A stretch of DNA of 10,741 nucleotides from Verrucomicrobiota bacterium. Lineage in GTDB: Bacteria > Verrucomicrobiota > Verrucomicrobiia > Chthoniobacterales > UBA10450. The stretch lies in NCBI GenBank assembly GCA_003219095.1, contig QHPM01000113.1, positions 1 to 10,741 on the forward strand, written 5' to 3'. How positions within the stretch are numbered: the stretch's first letter is position 1; every line of letters begins with the position of its first letter. The position numbers were made by a program, and so were the translations under genes. Of this stretch, positions 4,236-10,741 are shown in pieces. Below the pieces are notes generated by a model that was not told where the DNA came from, did not search any database, and saw nothing but the letters and a program-made list of their open reading frames with translations.

Positions 4236-6581
4236 CTATCGAACTCTTAACAACAACCTGACGACATTGCTGTAGTCGTCCGTCCAGATTCGGTTTTCCG
4301 GCACAGGATGCGCCGGATCCTGAAGTATTGGATGCCCCGCTCGTTTAATTTCCGGCGTATCCAGTGCTTTCCCGCGAGTTAGCAAAATGAAATCGCTTTG
4401 GAGAAAGATACCAGCGCGATCTGGAGCTCGAACTAATGTCGCTTTTAGTCCATACGTTTGCGCCAGCCCCGCCAATACTGGATCCAAGTCAATCGCGCGG
4501 TTGGTGACATGTACCGCAATAACGGATTCGGGGCCTCGAAGGTGAGAAAGATAGAGCGCCATCGCTTCTTTCGTTAACAAATGGACCGGAATCGAATCAC
4601 CACTAAACGCGTCGACCACCAGTACATCGAATTTTTGAGAATCGCCTCGGGCTGCTTCGGCTTCCAGCGACAAACGCGCATCGCCCACGACGATTTCGAT
4701 CCGCCCGGCCGCGTCGCGCAAATAGCTGAAGTATCCTCCCTTACCTTGGGCCAGGCGGATGATTGCGGGATTGATTTCGTAGAACCGGTAAACGTCGCCC
4801 GGACGCGAATAGCTCGCTATCGTGCCGATACCTAGCCCAATCGCGCCGACGCGCATCGATCCAGCCGCACGCTGGGGATTTGTCAGGAGCGCGAGCTGGG
4901 CACCACTGCCTTCGCCGTAATAAGAAGCCGGCAGTTTCCGATCTTGGGTAAGTTGGATGCCGTGGGTAATTCGACCGTGCATCAACTCGTAGGCAAGATG
5001 GAGCATGTCCCTATCCCAGTTTTCGTGGACAGCGACGGCGCCGTAGAAGTTGCGCTCGCGGTAAGCATGTTGACTCTCCTTAGTCAAATGCAGGCATAAT
5101 GCCGTGCTTAAGAGCAGAAAAGTTGCGATTGATGTTATTTCGTACCACCGATATCGCCTGCTCCGCGCCCAATTCGGACCGCCGGTGAGAGCGAGCCAGA
5201 CGCATACACCTATCAGCAGGCCCAGGCCAACGTTGTAAGCAGGGGCGACCCGCGCTGGAATCCTGATAATCCGCGCGTGCGCAAGGTACTTAGGAACCGC
5301 AAAAACAACCGTCAGGAAAGCAACTGGGACTAGAAGATCAGGCTTCGGATCATGCAGCCACGACTCTCGATCAAGAAAAAGAATGACCAGCAGGATTACA
5401 GCGATGGCCCAGAGACCGAGCTGATATTCCCAGAACGTAGGAAAAATCGAAGGCGCGATGATCGCAACAAAGATGCCTCCTGCGGCCCCGCCCGCGGACA
5501 GGAGGAGGTAAAACGAGGTGAGATGGCGCGGCCCCGGTTTCGTCCGCGCTAATTCGCCATGGCATACCATGCAAGCCGCGAATAGGAAGATGAGAAAGAT
5601 ACCGGTCTGGGAAATGACCCCCATATCCGTCCCCTGGAACAATGCGAGGATAACCAGCAAAGCTGTGATCCCGAACAATGGATGAAAGAGACCTCGTCGA
5701 TACCAGGTTCCGTGAAAAGTGAAAACGAAGCTCAGCAGATAAAGGCACAGCGGCACGACCCAAAGCAGTGGAATCGGCGCGACATCCTGAGTTAGGAAAT
5801 TGGTGGTAGCCAGAAGCATAACTGATCCGAGCATCGGCAGAGTAAACCAAAGCCATCGCCGCGGAGAAGCGGCCGGGCGATTCTGCGCCGGCGCCAGGCT
5901 TTCTTCAATTGGCTGACCAGTGGCCGCCCCGACATTGGAACGATGTGCCTGCCACGCACATACGGCACAGCAGAGTGCGAAGAAGCCGAAGCCGATACCC
6001 CACAGCCAGCTTTGAGTGTTCAGACGGAATGCCGGTTCAAGAAATAATGGATAGCTCAGAAGTCCGAGGAGAGATCCGGCATTTGATAAGGCATAGAGGA
6101 AATACGGCGCCTTCTTTTGCGTCCCGAGGTCGAGATGGGCATACCAGTTTTGCAAGAGCGGTCCTGTGCTTGAAAGCAAAAGGAAGGGCACGCCTATGCT
6201 GACCAGGAGCAGTTTCAGGATCCCGGCAATCGGCGCGGCCCCAGGAGCGGGTTTCCATGAGGGTCCTGGCAAAAGTGGTGATCCCCAAAAATACCACGCG
6301 ATGAAAATCCACAGAATGCTGAGTGCTAGAAACGAGAGATGAATCTTTCCCTGGCCCCGTAACCCCCAGGAAACCGAGATTTTATGGGCATAAAAATATC
6401 CGCCGAGCAGCAAGACCTGAAAGAAGAGCAGACAGGTCGCCCAGATTGCCGAAGTGCCTCCGAACCATGGCAAAAGAAATTTGCCCAGTAGTAATTGCAC
6501 CTGGAACAGTAAGAATGCACTCGCGAAAATCGCCAGTCCAAAGGCGAGCCGAGCAAGGAGCCTGCTGCGGTGACTAATCAT
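4236..6581 (-). CDS. Fused multi-membrane-segment / spermidine synthase-like protein
   Basis: The N-terminal ~500 residues contain about a dozen hydrophobic segments with the family's characteristic start (SAFLLFQVQLLLGKFLLPWF, then GGTSAIWATCLLFFQVLLLGGYFYAH). The C-terminal part is a Rossmann methyltransferase-like spermidine synthase domain. With ATG 6581 as residue 1 (781 aa), it shows GLGIGT at about 582-587, the acidic loop YEINPA at 601-606, VVGDAR at 631-636 and VDAFSGDSIP at 656-665. The first Asp of the last motif aligns with the catalytic Asp of spermidine synthases, but the usual D-x-T-D-P-x-G-P form is lost. Such proteins are often annotated as fused MFS/spermidine synthase. Their substrate is not established and I would not assume spermidine production. 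A TTG 60 bases upstream (6639-6641) would add 20 residues, but the family usually begins near the first hydrophobic segment. It is divergent from the lipoprotein gene. Confidence 0.85.
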   Translation of the reverse strand: MISHRSRLLARLAFGLAIFASAFLLFQVQLLLGKFLLPWFGGTSAIWATCLLFFQVLLLGGYFYAHKISVSWGLRGQGKIHLSFLALSILWIFIAWYFWGSPLLPGPSWKPAPGAAPIAGILKLLLVSIGVPFLLLSSTGPLLQNWYAHLDLGTQKKAPYFLYALSNAGSLLGLLSYPLFLEPAFRLNTQSWLWGIGFGFFALCCAVCAWQAHRSNVGAATGQPIEESLAPAQNRPAASPRRWLWFTLPMLGSVMLLATTNFLTQDVAPIPLLWVVPLCLYLLSFVFTFHGTWYRRGLFHPLFGITALLVILALFQGTDMGVISQTGIFLIFLFAACMVCHGELARTKPGPRHLTSFYLLLSAGGAAGGIFVAIIAPSIFPTFWEYQLGLWAIAVILLVILFLDRESWLHDPKPDLLVPVAFLTVVFAVPKYLAHARIIRIPARVAPAYNVGLGLLIGVCVWLALTGGPNWARSRRYRWYEITSIATFLLLSTALCLHLTKESQHAYRERNFYGAVAVHENWDRDMLHLAYELMHGRITHGIQLTQDRKLPASYYGEGSGAQLALLTNPQRAAGSMRVGAIGLGIGTIASYSRPGDVYRFYEINPAIIRLAQGKGGYFSYLRDAAGRIEIVVGDARLSLEAEAARGDSQKFDVLVVDAFSGDSIPVHLLTKEAMALYLSHLRGPESVIAVHVTNRAIDLDPVLAGLAQTYGLKATLVRAPDRAGIFLQSDFILLTRGKALDTPEIKRAGHPILQDPAHPVPENRIWTDDYSNVVRLLLRVR

Positions 6582-6769
6582 GCGGATCGAATTTTCGCAC
6601 AAAGGTACCAGAAAACGAAAGACCTTCGCAGGAGTCGGCAAAACGACTGCTGCTCCGCGATCTGGTCATTTGCCGCGCAGTATCATGTTACCATTTTGCT
6701 TCGAAGGAGTAAGATGCTCCAGACCTGCTTTGCCGTTGCGAGGCGGAGTTGGCTCACTACGTTGCCGCG

Positions 6770-7327
6770 ATGTTTAAAAAAGTAATCGGTGCGCTCGTTA
6801 TCGCGATGGTTCTGAGCTCTTGCGCCACCGTCATCCGCGGCGTCCACGAGGACCTTAAGGTCGTCAGCATACCTTCCGGGGCGAATGTGAATCTTTCGAC
6901 GGGAGAAAGAGGAGTTACGCCAGCCACGTTCACTAAACGGCGACGGGGCAGCTTTCAGGTGACGGTGAGCAAACCGGGCTACTATTCGCAAACTGTGACT
7001 GTTAGAAGCGAAGCCTCGGCGACGGGCGCAGCCGCGACGGCGGGGAACGTTGCAACAGTTGGCGTCGGTGTCGCCGTTGATGCTGGAACTGGAGCGTGGA
7101 ATTCGTTTTATCCAAATCCGGTCTCGATTCAGCTAGTTCCTCAACCGGGCGAACATCCTGCCAGGCAGAAAAGATTCGCGGACGGTGGTTATCCTGTCGC
7201 AACGCCAACGGAGCGAGCCGGAATGGTTCGCAGCCCTTACACACAACGCCTTTATGACGTGCACACCGTCCCACACGGAGCGCTGGTCCACGATGTGGAT
7301 GTGAACAAACTATTTCTGAATCCGTGA
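6770..7327 (+). CDS. PEGA-domain lipoprotein (185 aa)
   Basis: The start at ATG 6770 gives a classic lipoprotein signal: MFKKVIGALV, a hydrophobic core, then lipobox LSSC with the lipidated Cys at residue 18. A TTG seven codons upstream is possible but unnecessary. Residues 30-79 form a PEGA-type beta domain (VVSIPSGANVNLS, then TPATFTKRRRGSFQVTVSKPGY), a fold found on surface or periplasmic proteins. A glycine/alanine-rich segment at 84-108 ends in VAVDAGTGAW and FYPNPVSIQLVP, a combination I associate with many short PEGA lipoproteins. The C terminus (SPYTQRLYDVHTVPHGALVHDV near 155-177) is a second short motif common to outer-membrane-associated lipoproteins. The residue after Cys18 is Ala rather than Asp, so there is no inner-membrane retention signal of the E. 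coli type. A periplasm-facing envelope role is likely. The exact function is unknown. Confidence 0.8.
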   Translation: MFKKVIGALVIAMVLSSCATVIRGVHEDLKVVSIPSGANVNLSTGERGVTPATFTKRRRGSFQVTVSKPGYYSQTVTVRSEASATGAAATAGNVATVGVGVAVDAGTGAWNSFYPNPVSIQLVPQPGEHPARQKRFADGGYPVATPTERAGMVRSPYTQRLYDVHTVPHGALVHDVDVNKLFLNP

Positions 7328-7657
7328 CGAGGCCATCAAGGTATTGCTGTTAAGACGAGAAGCTAACAGACGTCGCAAACGTCGAGTTTACATTTGGATG
7401 TTGCATATGCGATGCCCGTCACACGCAGGAGCGATGTGCCTTCGCTGCGCGAACCGGGATTCCAATGTAGAGACGGCGGTGCCGGCCGCATGTTCTTAAT
7501 CTGCGGGCGAGACGCCCGCCACTACACCTGGGCCCCGATCACTTTCTTCATTGCGTAAGAGATGATCGGCAGATGTTGACGCGCAGGAGAAGGCGAGGAT
7601 TTGCGAAATGCTCCTCAGCAGCGTTTTCCATCTTGTCCTGGGCGCGACCATGCCTCG
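7328..7657. other. Spacer between lipoprotein and MaoC genes, contains a short repeat element
   Basis: These 330 bases have no credible gene. The only structured part is the inverted-repeat element at 7466-7526. The 57 bases before ATG 7658 are in frame with the MaoC gene back to a TTG at 7601, but their translation does not resemble the family. I see no RNA gene. Confidence 0.5.
7466..7526. repeat. 61-bp palindromic intergenic repeat element
   Basis: The element is bounded by TGTAG (7466-7470) and its inverse complement CTACA (7522-7526). It holds a tight hairpin, GCGGGCG (7503-7509) with CGCCCGC (7513-7519) around a 3-base loop, plus a GC-rich GGCGGTGCCGGCCGC stretch on its left side. 'Gcgggcg-aga-cgcccgc' hairpins ended by TGTAG/CTACA resemble dispersed intergenic repeats I recall from Verrucomicrobia-like genomes. 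Family membership is inference. Confidence 0.55.
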
Positions 7658-8119
7658 ATGATTCAGGCGATGTCGCGCGCCTTTGAAGATTTTCCAGCCG
7701 GGACCCGCTTGATTTCCTCAACTCATCGAGTCACCGCCGATGCGATTGTGGAGTTCGCGCGGGCGTTTGATCCGCAAATATTTCACCTCCATCCCAAATC
7801 AGCGGAGCAAACATTGTTTGGCGGATTGGCCGCGAGTGGCTGGCACACTGCGGCGATGTCGATGCGGTTGTTTGTCGATACCATGGACGTGGCTGGTGGC
7901 ATTATCGGGATGGGTGTGGATGACTTGAAGTGGCCGAACGCGGTCCGGCCTGGCGACGAGCTACGTCTGGAAATTGAAATTCTGGAGACGCGGCGTTCAA
8001 AGTCGCGCCCGGGTTACGGGATTATTCGCATTCGCAATGTAACGAAAAACCAGCGCGACGAAGTTGTGCAATCGTTCATGGCGAGCGCAATGTTACCGGC
8101 GCGCGGAGCAGGATTGTAG
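7658..8119 (+). CDS. MaoC-like hot-dog dehydratase (acyl-CoA hydratase family)
   Basis: This single-domain, probably cytosolic hot-dog protein has 153 residues from ATG 7658. RAFEDFPAGTRL at 7-18 opens the domain. The hydratase motif follows: ARAFDPQIFHLHPKSAE at 34-50, with Asp38 and His43 as the expected catalytic pair, then FGGLAASGWHTAAMSMRL at 54-71. GVDDLKWPNAVRPGDELRL at 86-104 is the second conserved block. This family hydrates or dehydrates enoyl-CoA esters. The substrate here is not determinable. The frame opens at TTG 7601, but family members start close to 'FEDF'. ATG 7670 is also possible and has AGGCG closely before it. The gene is isolated on its strand and converges with the reductase pair. 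Confidence 0.85.
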   Translation: MIQAMSRAFEDFPAGTRLISSTHRVTADAIVEFARAFDPQIFHLHPKSAEQTLFGGLAASGWHTAAMSMRLFVDTMDVAGGIIGMGVDDLKWPNAVRPGDELRLEIEILETRRSKSRPGYGIIRIRNVTKNQRDEVVQSFMASAMLPARGAGL

Positions 8120-8210
8120 AGCGTCCACCGCCGCCGGACGCCATATACTTAAATCGGCATTTCGCAAAAAAGCCCTCCAAGTTTGCCGCTGCTGACAGGG
8201 ACAGCGACAG

Positions 8211-9196
<986 letters not shown>

Positions 9197-9200
<4 letters not shown>

Positions 9201-10090
9201 GGTTGTCCGATCCAGGTTTTAGGGGCGATCACATCCCAGCGCTCCCGGATGGCGTTGTATTCGTTCTGGTGGAGCGGACGTGATTCGAGCAGGCGCGCGT
9301 TTTCCTGGCCCCGCTCCGGTTTCGTCGTCCCTACAATCGCACTGTGCACTCCCGGCACGCTCAAGACAAAACGCAAGGCGATGGCGATGGACTCTTCGGC
9401 TGAACCATTGCGCAAAAAATCGAAATTCAGTTTTCGCAACCGTTCGTAATATTCGTGATGGTAGGAATTGATCGGCTTGTGCCCGGTCTTCCACGCGAAA
9501 TTGGCCAGCGGTCGTTTTGCAATCAGGCCAATGTTTCGCGCGCGCGCCAGCGGAGCAATCTGCGAAATCGCTTCCTGATCGGCGATGCTAATGGACGTTT
9601 GCAACGCGTCGAAGGCGTCGCATTCCAGCGCGAAGCGTGCCGGCTGACCATCGCCGCTGTAGCCGAGATAGCGCGCCCAGCCGCGCCCACGCGCTTTCTC
9701 TAGGGCAGAAATCGCTTCGCCCTTTTTCAGGACTGCCTCCGAACATCCATGCAATTGAATGAGATCGATGCGGTCCGTTTGCAAACGGCGCAAACTGCGT
9801 TCGACGCTTTCCAAAATTGAGCTGGCCGACCAATCTTCACTCCCGATTCCGCGCGGATGCCCGCATTTGGTGAAAAGGAAAAACTCATCGCGCCGTTTGC
9901 TGATCGCGTTACCGATTGATTCCTCGCCGCCTTCATAACATTCCGCCGTGTCGATGACGTTAATGCCGGCATCGAGTGCGCCGTTCAGGACACGCCCGAT
10001 GTTTTCCGCGCTCTCGCTGGCGATGCCCGCGCCGCCAAAGCCCAGCACGGTCGCATCCATATTTGTTCGGCCGAGGCGACGCTTTTCCAT
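9197..10090 (-). CDS. Aldo/keto reductase, second subfamily (297 aa)
   Basis: This is a second, clearly different aldo/keto reductase, shorter than its neighbour. With ATG 10090 as residue 1 it begins [23 protein letters not shown]. The tetrad is Asp47 and Tyr52 ([13 protein letters not shown]), Lys75 (LFTKCGHP) and His114 (LIQLHGCS). A family-typical GTTKPE motif lies near residue 260. The ATG has AGGGTG about seven bases upstream, which supports it. A GTG six codons earlier (10106-10108) is less likely. The protein lacks much of the substrate loop region seen in the neighbour, so it probably acts on a different carbonyl compound. It heads a two-gene unit with the 8211-9200 reductase. The inverted-repeat element at 10120-10216 separates it from purM. 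Confidence 0.9.
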
Positions 10091-10119
10091 TGTGGTCACC
10101 CTAGACACGACCTAACGCG

Positions 10120-10216
10120 TTGTCATCCCGAGCGGTCGAGGGATCCCGGGGGGTAAGCTTAAAGGTAGCGCCACGGGATTCTTCGACCCCGAAGGATTCA
10201 GGGCTCAGAATGACAA
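10120..10216. repeat. 97-bp inverted-repeat element (REP/MITE-like)
   Basis: The ends are TTGTCATCCCGAGC (10120-10133) and, inverted, TTGTCATTCTGAGC (10203-10216), a 12-of-14 match. Inside, GGTCGAGGGATCCCGGGG on the left pairs imperfectly with CCACGGGATTCTTCGACCC (10171-10189). The right arm has an extra ~13-base segment between its end and this block. The GTCATTCTGAGC...GAAGGATTC-type sequence belongs, to my recollection, to a widely dispersed bacterial intergenic repeat. It encodes nothing. Its right end overlaps the 3' end of purM. Confidence 0.8.
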
Positions 10217-10741
10217 TCTGGTCTTCCCGCTTCCGGGCTCGATCCGGCCGATCACTTTTGCCCGCAACATTCGTTTCGCGGCCGCAACATCGCGCTGGCT
10301 GACGATCGCGACCATGCCGATTCCCATATTGAAAACCTGATACATTTCTGCCCGATCAACTTTTCCCTTTCTGCCGATGAAACTGAAAATTTCAGGAACA
10401 CGCCAGCTGCGAGTATCAATCACGGCATCACAATTCTTTGGCAGGATACGCGGAAGGTTGTCGATTAATCCGCCGCCGGTGATATGGGCAAGGCCGCGAA
10501 TTATTTCGCGCCGAACTTTCGCCAACACTGGCTGATAATTTCTATGCACGCGCAATAACGCTTCGCCGAGTGTTCCCCGAACGCCGGGAATTCGCGACGA
10601 AAGCTTAAGTTTCAATCTTTCGAACAGGATTTTACGCGCGAGCGAATATCCATTTGTGTGCAATCCGTTAGAAGAAAGTCCCAGAATCACATCCCCAATT
10701 CTGACCTTGCTTCCATCGATGATCTCACTGCGATCGACCAC
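10205..10741 (-). CDS. purM: PurM, AIR synthetase (3' part, 178 residues in window)
   Basis: This is phosphoribosylformylglycinamidine cyclo-ligase, which closes the imidazole ring in purine synthesis with ATP to give aminoimidazole ribotide. The window holds roughly the C-terminal half of the usual ~345 residues. The frame is open at the right edge, so the GTG there is an internal codon. Diagnostic blocks are GDVILGLSSNGLHTNGYSLARK at residues 17-38 of the visible part, HITGGGLIDNLPRILP in the middle, and QVFNMGIGMVAIV near residue 136. It is a soluble cytosolic homodimer in known species. The final residues read GSGKTRLSF. The last LSF and the stop codon lie inside the inverted-repeat element at 10120-10216, so the original C terminus has been replaced or trimmed by a few residues. 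The conserved core is intact and the enzyme is probably active. Confidence 0.95.
   Translation of the reverse strand: MVDRSEIIDGSKVRIGDVILGLSSNGLHTNGYSLARKILFERLKLKLSSRIPGVRGTLGEALLRVHRNYQPVLAKVRREIIRGLAHITGGGLIDNLPRILPKNCDAVIDTRSWRVPEIFSFIGRKGKVDRAEMYQVFNMGIGMVAIVSQRDVAAAKRMLRAKVIGRIEPGSGKTRLSF

Noticed and set aside
5371..5856. 161-residue minus-strand frame inside the fused spermidine-synthase gene
   Set aside because: It is on the same strand in another frame, fully inside a gene with strong family support. It is a shadow frame.

Overview
The window looks like chromosomal DNA of a mid-to-high-GC, free-living Gram-negative bacterium. A soil-type Verrucomicrobiota (Chthoniobacterales-like) is my best guess. 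I base this on the combined gene content: a secreted S74 protein with head-type repeats, a fused membrane/spermidine-synthase protein, a WcaF-type acetyltransferase, a PEGA lipoprotein, and dispersed short inverted repeats between genes. No single marker gene proves the taxon. The region is a mosaic of short, mostly monocistronic genes on both strands, with unusually busy intergenic DNA.

Left part (1-2850): the 5' end of a small membrane-anchored protein runs off the left edge on the minus strand. A 61-residue soluble protein follows on the plus strand. Next is a 449-residue secreted protein with about a dozen 17-residue repeats, an S74 intramolecular-chaperone domain and a C-terminal coiled coil. 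An unrecognised protein with three membrane segments converges on it.

Middle (2850-4235): about 580 bases without a convincing gene hold a GC dinucleotide run, a 13-bp tandem duplication, a 9-bp inverted repeat and the 5' half of a tRNA-Val(UAC) gene. A WcaF-type acetyltransferase gene follows, and then a second, degenerate copy of the same tRNA half. The acetyltransferase is therefore bracketed by direct repeats that end at the tRNA anticodon loop, a layout that recalls the footprint of a past integration. No integrase is present.

Right part (4236-10741): a long minus-strand gene encodes a multi-membrane-segment protein ending in a spermidine-synthase-like domain. Divergent from it is a PEGA-domain lipoprotein gene. 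After a spacer with a short repeat element comes a MaoC-like hydratase gene. Two aldo/keto reductase genes on the minus strand overlap by ATGA and are probably co-translated. Upstream of them is the 3' half of purM (purine biosynthesis), whose last three codons and stop codon lie inside a roughly 97-bp inverted-repeat element.

The genes do not form one pathway. Only the reductase pair looks like an operon. I found no CRISPR array, intact transposase, integrase or clear multi-gene defence system. The most unusual features are the tRNA-half repeats around the acetyltransferase, the repeat that ends purM, and the self-cleaving-type S74 surface protein outside any phage context.
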